Origin: Viridilinea sp964592425
GTDB lineage: Bacteria; Chloroflexota; Chloroflexia; Chloroflexales; Chloroflexaceae
DNA length: 64,000 nt
Direction of reading: 5' to 3'
Assembly: GCA_964592425.1 (NCBI GenBank)
Contig: CAZQCG010000025.1
Coordinates: 11,569 to 75,568, forward strand
Made by a program: the position numbers and the translations under genes. Shown one piece after another: positions 31,314 through 40,064 of the stretch. The first letter of the stretch is position 1. Each line of letters starts with the position of its first letter. The notes beneath the pieces were generated by a model. It was not told where the DNA came from. It saw only the letters and a list, made by a program, of their open reading frames with translations, and ran no database searches.

Positions 31314-32537
31314 TCAGATCACGCGCCGGGTGCGCAGTTCGGCGATCTGCTCAGGCGTATAGCCAAGCAGGTCACGCAAGACTTCTTCCGTATGTTCGCC
31401 CAGTTTCGGCCCCAGATGCTTGATCCGTCCAGGGGTGACGGAGAGCTTGGGCACCGTCGCCGGTATGATGATTGACTCGCCGGTCTCAGGCTCATCAATC
31501 GCGATCAGGTTGCGCCGGGCGTGGAACTGGCGATCCCCAAAGATGTCGGCAATATTGTTGAGCGGCGCGGCGGGGGTGTCCGTGGCGTAACAGCGCTCAA
31601 GCACCTCTTCGCGGGTGAGCGAGCCGCACCAGTCGCGCACAATCTCATTCACATCGTGGCGATGCTCAAGGCGCGTCTTCTGATCGCCGTAGGTGCTGGA
31701 AGAGGCCAACTCAGGCCGGTTCATCGCCTGGGCAAGCCGGGCAAAGAGCTTGTCGGTGGCACACGAGATGGCCACCCATTTACCGTCACGGGTAGGGAAA
31801 TGGCCGTGTGGGCAGGCAAAGTCGTTATGGCTGGGCCCATGCCGCTCGCGCACGATTCCGTACATATCAAAAGCAAGCGCCAGTTCGTCGGTGCAGCGAA
31901 AAACCGACTCGTAGAGGGCTGCATCAATATACTGGCCACGCCCGGTCTCATCACGGCGACGCAGCGCCATCAGTACACCAATACAGCCATACAACCCGGT
32001 CATATAGTCACCCAGGGTCGTCGAACCGGGGGTAACCGGCGTACCCTTGGGCATACCGGCGAGATAGGAGATCCCACCGACGGCATGGGCGACCCGGGCA
32101 AAGCCGGGCCGGTCGGCATAGGGGCCAGTCTGACCATAGCCCGTCACGCGCAGCATGATCAGGCCGGGGTTGAGCTCGTGCAGCACCTCCCAGCCCAGGC
32201 CCCACTTCTCAAGCGTGCCGGGGCGGAAGTTCTCGCAGATCACATCAGTCTGGGCCGCCATCGCTTTGAAAAGCTCCACCCCCTCGCGGCGATGCAGATC
32301 AATGGTGACCGACTTTTTATTGCGCGCCTCGCTCAACCAGGTGAGCGTATCGCCGCGTTCGGTGGGCGTCCCAAAGCGGCGCAGGGCATCGCCACCGACC
32401 GGATGCTCAACCTTGAGCACCTCGGCCCCGAACTCGCCGAGCAGCGTGGCGCAGTAGGGTGCTGCAATCACCGTTGCCATATCGATCACCCGAATCCCCG
32501 CCAGGGGCAGCCGGGCCTCCTGCAACTCTTCACTCAT
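31314..32537 (-). CDS. smtB: succinyl-CoA:malate CoA transferase, subunit B
   Basis: 407 aa from the ATG at 32537, supported by GAGGAGC upstream; a longer frame would run into smtA. CaiB/BaiF fold: LAGIRVIDMATVIAAPYCATLLGEFGAEVLKVEHP, RNKKSVTIDLHRREGVELF, MLRVTGYGQTGPYADRPGFARVAHAVGG and TLGDYMTGLYG. With SmtA it transfers CoA from succinyl-CoA to malate, feeding malyl-CoA lyase. Which of the two paralogues is A or B is set here from size and order. Confidence 0.92.
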   Translation of the reverse strand: MSEELQEARLPLAGIRVIDMATVIAAPYCATLLGEFGAEVLKVEHPVGGDALRRFGTPTERGDTLTWLSEARNKKSVTIDLHRREGVELFKAMAAQTDVICENFRPGTLEKWGLGWEVLHELNPGLIMLRVTGYGQTGPYADRPGFARVAHAVGGISYLAGMPKGTPVTPGSTTLGDYMTGLYGCIGVLMALRRRDETGRGQYIDAALYESVFRCTDELALAFDMYGIVRERHGPSHNDFACPHGHFPTRDGKWVAISCATDKLFARLAQAMNRPELASSSTYGDQKTRLEHRHDVNEIVRDWCGSLTREEVLERCYATDTPAAPLNNIADIFGDRQFHARRNLIAIDEPETGESIIIPATVPKLSVTPGRIKHLGPKLGEHTEEVLRDLLGYTPEQIAELRTRRVI

Positions 32538-32562
32538 CGTCTGCTCCTCTTGCAGTGCCGGC

Positions 32563-33858
32563 TCAAATAATCTTCTGCTGCCGCAGGCGCTTGATCTCCT
32601 CGGCACTCAGGCCGAGCAGCTCGCGCATTATTTCGTAGGTCGCATTGCCCAGCGGCGGCCCCAGGTTGGTGATCCGTCCGGGGGTCTCCGAAAGGGTCGG
32701 CACGACTCCAGGAACCGCCACCTCGCCCAGGCCCTCGGCAGGCACCCGCTCCAGGTTGCCACGGGCCTGGAAATGCTCATCTTCAAAGATGTCGGCGATA
32801 CTGTTAAGCTTGCCTGCTGGCACTTCGTTGGCCAGGCAGCGGGCCAGCACCTCGTCACGGCTAAGCGAGCCAACCCACTCGATCACAATCTGGTTGACCT
32901 GGTCGCGGGCGGCGAGGCGTTTACGCTGTTCGCCGTAGAGCATACTGGAGGCCAGTTCAGGGCGTTCCATCGCTTCAGTCAGGCGCTCGAACATCTTGTC
33001 GGTGGTACAGGCGATGGCAATCCACTTATCATCACGGGTACGAAAATGGCCGTGCGGCACCGCCACAAAGCTCCCCGAACCCTCACGCTCACGGATCTTA
33101 CCGAAGAGGGCATAGGCCCCGGCGATCTCGTCAAGCTGGCGAAAGACCGCCTCGTAGATGGCCACATCAATCACCTGGCCTTCGCCGGTTCGTTCGGCGT
33201 GACGCAGGGCCAGCAGAATGCCGATCGTCCCATAGAGGCTAGCCATATAGTCGCCGAGCGGCACATTGCCCGGCAGCACGGGTGTCTCGCCGGGAAAACC
33301 AGCCAGATAGGAGAGGCCGCCGAAGGCGTGGGCGATATGGGCAAAGCCCGAACGGCGGCGATAAGGGCCAGTCTGACCATAACCCGAGACGCGCAGCATG
33401 ACCAGACGCGGATTGACCGCCTGCAGATCAGCCCAGCCCAGGCCCCACTCCTCCATCGTGCCGGGACGGAAGTTCTCAATCAGCACCTCAGAGCGCGCTA
33501 CCAGCTGCAGAAAGAGCCGCACCCCCTCGGATTGACGCAGATCGATCGTCACCGACTTCTTATTGCGACCCTCACTGAGCCAGGCCAGGCTGGCATCATG
33601 ACGCCTGGTCGGTGTCCCGAAACGGCGCATAGGATCGCCAGCAATTGGGTGCTCAACCTTAAGCACCTCGGCCCCAAACTCGCCCAGGATCGAGGCTGCA
33701 TAGGGGCCAGCCAGAAAATTGCCGACATCGATCACGCGAATACCACTCAAGGGCAACTGCTCAGAACCACTATCATGCGTATTGGCCGCTGCAGCATCGC
33801 TCATCGCCGCCCCTGCTTCGGGCGGATGATCAGATGCTGCATGCAGAGGATTGGCCAT
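32563..33858 (-). CDS. smtA: succinyl-CoA:malate CoA transferase, subunit A
   Basis: 431 aa from ATG 33858. An ATG five codons earlier covers the GGAGG ribosome-binding site, so the second is preferred. Paralogue of SmtB: LSGIRVIDVGNFLAGPYAASILGEFGAEVLKVEHP, RNKKSVTIDLRQSEGVRLFL, MLRVSGYGQTGPYRRRSGFAHIAHAFGG. The extra 25 N-terminal residues explain the larger subunit. First gene of the leftward operon; transcription probably starts in the short divergent region shared with meh. Confidence 0.92.
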   Translation of the reverse strand: MANPLHAASDHPPEAGAAMSDAAAANTHDSGSEQLPLSGIRVIDVGNFLAGPYAASILGEFGAEVLKVEHPIAGDPMRRFGTPTRRHDASLAWLSEGRNKKSVTIDLRQSEGVRLFLQLVARSEVLIENFRPGTMEEWGLGWADLQAVNPRLVMLRVSGYGQTGPYRRRSGFAHIAHAFGGLSYLAGFPGETPVLPGNVPLGDYMASLYGTIGILLALRHAERTGEGQVIDVAIYEAVFRQLDEIAGAYALFGKIREREGSGSFVAVPHGHFRTRDDKWIAIACTTDKMFERLTEAMERPELASSMLYGEQRKRLAARDQVNQIVIEWVGSLSRDEVLARCLANEVPAGKLNSIADIFEDEHFQARGNLERVPAEGLGEVAVPGVVPTLSETPGRITNLGPPLGNATYEIMRELLGLSAEEIKRLRQQKII

Positions 33859-33915
33859 GGGGTGAACCTCCATTGCAGGCTGGTTTGGACTAAAATTGTC
33901 GCGGGAATGGGTTTG

Positions 33916-33958
33916 AGTATATGCTATGGCTACAGCTAGTGTAGCGCTTTGTTATACT
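33916..33958. promoter_or_regulatory. divergent smtA/meh promoter region with inverted repeat
   Basis: TATACT on the plus strand (33953-33958) can serve meh, and TATACT on the minus strand (33921-33916) can serve smtA. Between them CTACA-N5-TGTAG (33930-33944) is an inverted repeat. With 17-bp spacing both poor -35 boxes fall inside it, so a protein bound there could control both promoters. The -35 hexamers match consensus badly, suggesting an activator or other sigma factor. Confidence 0.45.
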
Positions 33959-34011
33959 ATGTCAAAACAAAATGGCGAAATCTTACCGGGCAGCGCACGA
34001 CGGAGGTGATG

Positions 34012-34860
34012 ATGGACGAAGCACAAAGCTACCAGGCGTGGATTGGGCGTACCGAACTGGTGCATGACGATCTCTGTGCGGGCCAGGCGGCGGCAGCGGC
34101 AGCGACCCTGGACGCCACAACGCTGGTCGTAGCGGATGGGGCCGCCTTACCCCTCCTCTGGCACTGGTTCTACTTCCTGCCCCGTGCGCCCCAGGCAAGC
34201 CTCGGGCCTGATGGCCACCCCCAACGGGGCGGTTTTATGCCGCCGATCAGCTATCCCCGCCGTATGTTCGCCGGTGCTCGCCTGCGCCTGCACCAGCCCC
34301 TCAGGCTTGGCCTGCCCGCCGAGCGCGAGGGGCGCATCAGCGACGTGACAGTCAAGCATGGGCGCAGTGGGGCCCTGGCCTTTGTCACCGTCGACTATCG
34401 CTACCATCAGGCCGGCCAGCTCTGCCTGGAAGAGACCCAGGACATCGTCTACCGTGAGCCAGGCCAGCCGGTAGCGGCACCGACGCCGGTAGAGCTACCG
34501 GATGTTCCGCCGGGGGCCTGGAGCCAGCGTTTTCACGCCGACAGTCGGCTCCTCTTTCGTTTCTCCGCCCTCACCTTCAACGCCCATCGCATCCACTACG
34601 ACCGGCCCTATGCCATGAGCGAGGAAGGCTACCCCGGCCTGGTTGTCCATGGGCCACTCACGGCCATCCTCCTGCTGGAACTGCTCCGCCAGCACAGCCC
34701 GCGCCCGGTGGTTGGCTTCCAATTTCGCGGCCTGGCCCCCCTCTTTGACCTGGCCCCCTTCCGCCTGGTCGGCCAGCTCAACGGCGACGAGGTTGAACTG
34801 GAAGTCCAGGGCCCTGATGGACGCCCAACTATGCGTGCCAGCGCCGAGTTAGGCACCTGA
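34012..34860 (+). CDS. meh: mesaconyl-C4-CoA hydratase
   Basis: 282 aa. Two ATGs follow each other at 34009 and 34012; GGAGG at 34002-34006 favours the second. The protein is of the HTD2/FAS1-like hot-dog type: PLPLLWHWFYFLP-like core (ALPLLWHWFYF), HPQRGGFMPPISYPRRMFAGARL, and a second hot-dog with RFSALTFNAHRIHYDRPYA and GLVVHGPLTAILLLELLR, where HYD is the hydratase motif. It hydrates mesaconyl-C4-CoA to citramalyl-CoA, the step before Mcl. Divergent from smtA, completing the bi-cycle set. Confidence 0.93.
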   Translation: MDEAQSYQAWIGRTELVHDDLCAGQAAAAAATLDATTLVVADGAALPLLWHWFYFLPRAPQASLGPDGHPQRGGFMPPISYPRRMFAGARLRLHQPLRLGLPAEREGRISDVTVKHGRSGALAFVTVDYRYHQAGQLCLEETQDIVYREPGQPVAAPTPVELPDVPPGAWSQRFHADSRLLFRFSALTFNAHRIHYDRPYAMSEEGYPGLVVHGPLTAILLLELLRQHSPRPVVGFQFRGLAPLFDLAPFRLVGQLNGDEVELEVQGPDGRPTMRASAELGT

Positions 34861-34916
34861 TCTAGCGGTATAATCCCTGCGGCACCTCGCCACAAGCCAG
34901 GAAGAAAGGACGCCCT

Positions 34917-35399
34917 ATGAGCGCTATGCGCTGGAACAGCCCCCCACCGATGAGCATCGACCCGACCCACACATACACCGTCACTATGGAGACGACCAAA
35001 GGCACGATCACCATCGAGCTCTACCCCCAGCAGGCCCCGGTGACCGTCAACAACTTCGTCTTTTTGATTAACCAGGGCTTCTACGACGGAGTCGTCTTCC
35101 ACCGCGTGATCAAAGACTTTGTGATCCAGGGCGGCGACCCGACCGGCACCGGCACCGGTGGGCCAGGCTACCGCTTTAAGGACGAGACCTTCGGCAACCC
35201 GCTGGTTCACGAGCGCGGCGTGCTCTCGATGGCCAATGCCGGCCCGAACACCAACGGGAGCCAGTTCTTCATCGTCTACCAGCCCCAGAAGCACCTCAAC
35301 GGCAAACATACCGTCTTCGGCAAAGTCATTAGCGGCATGGACGAAGTCTGTGACAAGATCGTTCAGGGCGACAGCATGCTCAACGTGACGGTGTCCTGA
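34917..35399 (+). CDS. peptidyl-prolyl cis-trans isomerase, cyclophilin type
   Basis: 160 aa, no signal peptide, so cytoplasmic. VVFHRVIKDFVIQGGDPTGTGTGGPGY and NTNGSQFFIVYQP hold the active-site Arg, Phe and Gln residues of cyclophilins. Speeds proline isomerisation in folding proteins. AAAGGA in front of the ATG. A TATAAT at 34869-34874 could give it its own promoter in addition to read-through from meh. A GGGAGGG/CCCTCCC hairpin lies 33 bases after the stop. Confidence 0.95.
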   Translation: MSAMRWNSPPPMSIDPTHTYTVTMETTKGTITIELYPQQAPVTVNNFVFLINQGFYDGVVFHRVIKDFVIQGGDPTGTGTGGPGYRFKDETFGNPLVHERGVLSMANAGPNTNGSQFFIVYQPQKHLNGKHTVFGKVISGMDEVCDKIVQGDSMLNVTVS

Positions 35400-35585
35400 G
35401 CGGAGCGCGGGCCGTTCACTCGCAGCAGGTGGGGAGGGTGAAACGCCCTCCCGCCCAGCTAGTTGCCCCTTACCACGCCTGCCAGGCTCGCACCTTAGCC
35501 TGACCGATCTGCAGGTCGATACCCGACTCAAGTGAGAATACCAATACCGAAGCCATATCCCACACTTGAGCCTCCTGTAGAGCTT

Positions 35586-35615
35586 TTGAGGAGGTGAGGA
35601 AAGTGGTAGTATCAT
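35586..35615 (+). promoter_or_regulatory. candidate promoter of the EF-G-like gene
   Basis: TTGAGG (35586-35591), 18-bp spacer, TATCAT (35610-35615). Moderate match. The leader would be about 70 bases. Confidence 0.4.
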
Positions 35616-35692
35616 AAGAGCGGCTTAACGTCTCCACTTGCAGCCATCACCTATGTTCAGGGTGGCCTCGCAATGGGTCAAGGAGGACCGAC

Positions 35693-37804
35693 ATGCCAGC
35701 GTACGGATCGGAGAGGATTCACAACATCGGCATATTTGGCCACCTCGGCAGCGGTAAAACGACGCTGGCCGAGGCTATGCTGATGACGGCGCACGCCATA
35801 CCACGTATGGGGCGCATCGAGGATGGTTCGACGGTCAGCGACTACGACCCCGACGAGCAACGCCGTGCGATGTCGGTTTCGCTCTCTGTTCTGCCCCTCG
35901 AATGGCACGATGATAAGGTCAATCTGATCGATACACCCGGCTTTGCCGATTTTGCCGCCGATATTGCCGCCGCCATGCGCGTGATCGATGGGGCGGTCAT
36001 TGTGCTGGACGCTTCGGCAGGGGTTGAGGTCGGCACCGAGTTGGTCTGGGATCTGGCAGTGCAGAACCGCGTTCCACGGATGCTCTTTATCAATAAAGTC
36101 GACCGCGATAATGCCAATTTCTTCCGCGTCATCGAGCAGGCCCGTGAAGTCCTTGACGCAGCCATCATTCCGATGCAGATCCCGATGGGTACCGGCAAAG
36201 ATTTTCGCGGTGTCATCAGCCTGCGCCAGCAGCGCGCATGGATGGTCTCACCCAAACATGACGGTGGCTTTATTGAGTCGGAAGTGCCCACCGAGTATGA
36301 TACCACCATGCACGAGTGGCGCACCGCGCTGATCGACAAGATCGCCGCTACCAACGACGACCTGATCGAGCACTACCTCGAAGGTGGTGAAGATGCGCTC
36401 TCTCTTGATGAGTTGCTGATCGGTCTGCGCGCCGGCATCGGCGACGGCTCGATTGTGCCGGTCTTCTGCGGCTCGGCCCTCGAAGTGGCCGGCATCCAGC
36501 AGTTGCTCAACGGTATCGTCGATTCGTTCCCCTCGGCAGCACGCAAAGAGGTGCATGCCACCGACCTGGCCAGTGGCGAGCCGCTCATCCTGCAGCCCAC
36601 GGCCAACGAGACGACAATGGCTCTGATCTTCAAGACCGTCTCGGATACCTACGGCAAGCTCAGCTACTTCCGCGTCTTCTCCGGTGAAGTGCGGCCCAAT
36701 AGTGTGCTCAACAATAGCCGAACCCGCAAGGACGAGCGCATCGGTCATGTCTATAGTGTGCGTGGCAAAGAGCAGACCGACGTGGAGCGGATCGGCCCCG
36801 GTGATATTGGCGTGCTGACCAAGCTGGCCGAAAGCGTCAGCAACGATACCCTGAGCACCCAGGGCCGCGCCTTCGCCCTCGATCCAATCAACTTCCCCGC
36901 CCCGGCCTTCATTGCCACGGTCAAACCCCACAGCCGCGCCGACCTCGATAAGCTTGGCGTGGCCCTCGGGCGTATGATCGAGGAAGACCCCTGCCTGCGT
37001 ACCTCGCGTGATGCCCAGACCGGCGAGACACTCCTGGCTGGCCTTGGCGAGAGCCACCTGCAGATCATTGCCGAACGGATGAAGCGCAAGTTTGAAGTCA
37101 GTATCGACATCGACCTGCCACGCATCCCCTACCGCGAGGCCATCCGTGGGCGTGCCGAAGCGCAGTATCGCCATAAAAAGCAGACCGGCGGGGCTGGCCA
37201 GTTCGCCGATGTCAGCCTGCGGGTTGAGCCGCTCGATCCCGATCCCACCCGCGAGGATGGGCTTGAGTTTGTCAATGAGATCGTCGGCGGTGTGATCTCC
37301 CGTGGCTTTATGCCAGCGATTGAGAAGGGCGTGCGCGAGGCCATGATCGAAGGTCTGCTCTCAGGCAGCCCGATCAGCGATGTACGCGTGGCCGTCTTTG
37401 ATGGCAAGGAACATCCGGTCGACTCGAAAGAGATCGCTTTCAAAACCGCTGGCAAAGAGGCTTTTCGCCTGGCGGCCCAGAAGGCTGGCATAGCGATTAT
37501 GGAGCCGATCTACGCGATGGAGATCATCGTCCCCGAGCAGTACGCTGGTGACATTATGAGCGATATGAGCACCCGTCGTGGGCGGGTGCTGGGTATGCTG
37601 CCAAGTGGCAATGGGCGCACGACTATTCAGGCCAATGCCCCCCTGGCCGAGATCCAGCGCTATGCCACCGACCTGCGGGCGATGACCCAGGCCCGTGGGC
37701 GCTTCTCGATCACCTTTGTCGGCTACGAGCAGGTGCCGTCACACCTGCTTGACACGATCATCGCCGCCCACAAGAAGGAACTTGAAGAGGCCCACGCCCA
37801 TTAG
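35693..37804 (+). CDS. elongation factor G-like GTPase
   Basis: 703 aa, all five EF-G domains present: GTPase (GHLGSGKTT, IDTPGF, NKVD), domain II (TYGKLSYFRVFSGEV), III (EDPCLRTSRDAQTGETLLAGLGESHLQ), IV (PYREAIRGRAEAQYRHKKQTGGAGQFADV) and V (MEIIVPEQYAGDIMSDMSTRRGRVLGM). The P-loop differs from the usual AHIDAGKTT of translational EF-G, and no rpsL, rpsG or tuf gene is adjacent. This is therefore likely the second, EF-G2-type paralogue, whose job may be ribosome recycling or stress. Single gene between two terminators. Confidence 0.88.
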   Translation: MPAYGSERIHNIGIFGHLGSGKTTLAEAMLMTAHAIPRMGRIEDGSTVSDYDPDEQRRAMSVSLSVLPLEWHDDKVNLIDTPGFADFAADIAAAMRVIDGAVIVLDASAGVEVGTELVWDLAVQNRVPRMLFINKVDRDNANFFRVIEQAREVLDAAIIPMQIPMGTGKDFRGVISLRQQRAWMVSPKHDGGFIESEVPTEYDTTMHEWRTALIDKIAATNDDLIEHYLEGGEDALSLDELLIGLRAGIGDGSIVPVFCGSALEVAGIQQLLNGIVDSFPSAARKEVHATDLASGEPLILQPTANETTMALIFKTVSDTYGKLSYFRVFSGEVRPNSVLNNSRTRKDERIGHVYSVRGKEQTDVERIGPGDIGVLTKLAESVSNDTLSTQGRAFALDPINFPAPAFIATVKPHSRADLDKLGVALGRMIEEDPCLRTSRDAQTGETLLAGLGESHLQIIAERMKRKFEVSIDIDLPRIPYREAIRGRAEAQYRHKKQTGGAGQFADVSLRVEPLDPDPTREDGLEFVNEIVGGVISRGFMPAIEKGVREAMIEGLLSGSPISDVRVAVFDGKEHPVDSKEIAFKTAGKEAFRLAAQKAGIAIMEPIYAMEIIVPEQYAGDIMSDMSTRRGRVLGMLPSGNGRTTIQANAPLAEIQRYATDLRAMTQARGRFSITFVGYEQVPSHLLDTIIAAHKKELEEAHAH

Positions 37805-37847
37805 GATCTGACAGGTCTTGATCAATGGGAAGGCTACATACCCGCAA

Positions 37848-37878
37848 GGGTGCAGCAGCGCTAGCCGCTGCTGCACCC
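37848..37878. terminator. hairpin between convergent genes
   Basis: GGGTGCAGCAGCG and CGCTGCTGCACCC make a perfect 13-bp stem with a CTAGC loop, midway between the EF-G-like gene and the convergent peptidase gene. Confidence 0.65.
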
Positions 37879-37900
37879 CGATAGCGGCAAGGCATCAGCC

Positions 37901-39331
37901 TCACCAGATCTCGTCGGGGCGGGCAAAGAAGCGCCCGAAGAGGCTGAAGACCACCCCGGCGATACCGAGCGAAACCAGGGCCATGCCGACCAGGCGCTGA
38001 CGCTGATCAAGGCTCGTCCGCAGACGCAGGGCATGATCGCGGCGCAGCGGATCACCCAGGGCCGCAAACTCGGTGGCGGCCCGGTCAGCACTGGTACGGG
38101 CCTGCGGATAACGCAAGGCCTGTGCTAGCGCATCGGCCTGCAGCAGATCGGCACTGGCCCGCAGCCCACGCTCAACTCGCTCGGTGTAGATCGTCAACAC
38201 CTCTACCTGCCGCCGATCGCCCAGGCGATCATACAGCGTGCGGGCCCCGGCAATCAAGGCCCCCGCCCGCTCATAATCGGCTGTGGCCAGAGCCTGCCGC
38301 GCATCCTCGGCCAATTGCTCGGCCCGCAGCCCTTCCTCACTGCGCAGCAGCAATGCCTCGGCCTCAGCCAGCACCTCAGGCGGCTGCGTCCCGACCTGCT
38401 TGTGCAACCAGTCCAGCGTGCGCAACAACTCCTCGCGGGCAGTTGCATAACTACCCTGGCCTACCAGATCGCGCAGCGGCCCCAGATCGTAGCTGGCCAG
38501 AGCGCTCCGGCGATAGCTGCCCGCAAGATAGCCCGGCAGCCAGTCACGCCACGCCGTCTCCAACGCCTCCGGCGTTGTAGCGTAGACCTGTTCCAGCGCC
38601 GCACGGTAGTCACCATACTCGCCGGTGGCGACGACAAACTCACGCAGGCGGGCAAACCCCTCACGATCAACCAGAAAGGCTACCACCGCCAGTGCCTGCG
38701 GGTAGCTCAGTTCCGGCTGCCCATAGACCTGCGCACGCTCATCGAAGGCGCTCCAGGCCAAGAGACGGCCCTGCGCAAATGCGTCGCCCAAAGAGGCCAT
38801 GCGCCGATCCAGTTCAGCCGAGGGTTGCTCAAGGTACTGGGCCACACCCTCCTGAAAGCCAGCGTTCAACCGATTGTCGCTCAGTTCAGCGATCACAATA
38901 TGAGTCAACTCGTGACGCACATTGTTCCGCACCTCCTCCTCACTCTGCCCAGCCGTACGCTCAACAATCACCACCAGTTCACGGCGCCGAAAGTCGGCAT
39001 GGGCCACCACCCCCGGCACCTGGCGTGCCGCCGGATTGGCCTGGTAGTAGCTCTCACTGGTCGGATAGAGCCGCAGGGTCAGCGGGGTCGCTGTACGCAC
39101 ACCAAAAGCAGCGGCGATCTCCTCGTAGATCGCATCGGCCCAGGCGGCGTAGCGCTCAGCCTCAAGCTCGTCGCCGGGCGCATAAAGGATCTGAAAGATC
39201 GCACCAGGCCGTTCACGCCACTCGATGCCGCCCTGCGCGACTGCTGGCGTCACCAAGGCCAGCCCGAGGCCAAGGCCACACAGCGCAGCCAGAAGCATGC
39301 CTAACAGACGAAGGGTGAAGAGACGGTGCAT
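37901..39331 (-). CDS. membrane-bound gluzincin metallopeptidase (peptidase MA-like)
   Basis: 476 aa. Signal peptide or anchor at the N-terminus (LLGMLLAALCGLGLGLALVTPAVAQ), zinc motif HELTH in NVRHELTHIVIAELSD, then a downstream Glu in FQEGVAQYLEQP as third ligand. The second half is alpha-helical with repeat-like pairs, and a transmembrane segment (VGMALVSLGIAGVVFSLFG) lies near the C-terminus. Probably an extracytoplasmic protease tethered to the membrane. Substrate unknown. Confidence 0.83.
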   Translation of the reverse strand: MHRLFTLRLLGMLLAALCGLGLGLALVTPAVAQGGIEWRERPGAIFQILYAPGDELEAERYAAWADAIYEEIAAAFGVRTATPLTLRLYPTSESYYQANPAARQVPGVVAHADFRRRELVVIVERTAGQSEEEVRNNVRHELTHIVIAELSDNRLNAGFQEGVAQYLEQPSAELDRRMASLGDAFAQGRLLAWSAFDERAQVYGQPELSYPQALAVVAFLVDREGFARLREFVVATGEYGDYRAALEQVYATTPEALETAWRDWLPGYLAGSYRRSALASYDLGPLRDLVGQGSYATAREELLRTLDWLHKQVGTQPPEVLAEAEALLLRSEEGLRAEQLAEDARQALATADYERAGALIAGARTLYDRLGDRRQVEVLTIYTERVERGLRASADLLQADALAQALRYPQARTSADRAATEFAALGDPLRRDHALRLRTSLDQRQRLVGMALVSLGIAGVVFSLFGRFFARPDEIW

Positions 39332-39439
39332 ACCGTTAGAAAAAGAGCACAGAACAAGATCAGCGCTCTGCTACTGTCCGAGACCGACGACAAGACTCAA
39401 TTTGAATGAGTACTACTTTAGTCTACCAGATCCGCGCCT

Positions 39440-39994
39440 TCACGACTCCTCCAGATCAGGCCGGGTATAGATCGCCCCCTGTGGTGTCAAGGTGCTCTGA
39501 AAGAGGATGGGCGGCCCGGCTTCCCAGGCCAGTAGCGCTGACGGGCGCAACGTGCCCAGGGTGTCCAACAGCGCACGTAGTTCGGCCGGATCGCGCCCCT
39601 GACGGACACGGGCAAGCGTCAGATGGGGGTGAAAGCTCACTTGCGGGGCCGGACAGCCAAGTGCGGTGGTGGTAGCGACAACAGCGGCTTGCAGGCGAGC
39701 CAGGGCCGGCAGGTCGCCAGCAAGGCCCACCCAGACCACCCGCGGCAGGTTGCCAGCGGGAAAGCTGCCCGTCCCGCTCAGGCGCAGCTGCAAAGGCTCG
39801 CGCTGCAGGTTGGCGAGGCTCGCGATCAGCGGGCGCACCAGCACCGGCTCTGTCGGGCCAAGGAACTGCAGGGTCAGGTGCATGCCCTCAGGCTCGACCA
39901 GGCGCAACGGATGGCCGCGCAGGCGGCTCTGAAGGCTACGCAACTCGGTGCGTACAGCGGGTGGCAGATCAAGGGCGATGAAGAGGCGCAGCAT
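39440..39994 (-). CDS. thpR: RNA 2',3'-cyclic phosphodiesterase
   Basis: About 184 aa. LRLFIALDLPPAVRTEL, then the two HxTx motifs HLTLQFLG (about residue 40) and HPHLTLAR (about 125), define the LigT/2H family. It opens 2',3'-cyclic phosphate on RNA ends; the physiological role is unclear. Three in-frame ATGs occur within five codons, and the third has GAGG at the best distance. Confidence 0.92.
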   Translation of the reverse strand: MLRLFIALDLPPAVRTELRSLQSRLRGHPLRLVEPEGMHLTLQFLGPTEPVLVRPLIASLANLQREPLQLRLSGTGSFPAGNLPRVVWVGLAGDLPALARLQAAVVATTTALGCPAPQVSFHPHLTLARVRQGRDPAELRALLDTLGTLRPSALLAWEAGPPILFQSTLTPQGAIYTRPDLEES

Positions 39995-40064
39995 CAGCAT
40001 CCTCATACGTAGAGGCCACCGTGAGCTACACGGCGGCCTCCAGAGCTTCGCTGAAGATCGACTC

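Noticed and set aside
31521..33939. Long plus-strand open frames opposite smtA and smtB
   Set aside because: They mirror the two paralogous genes and resemble each other only because those genes do; no ribosome-binding site or known family.
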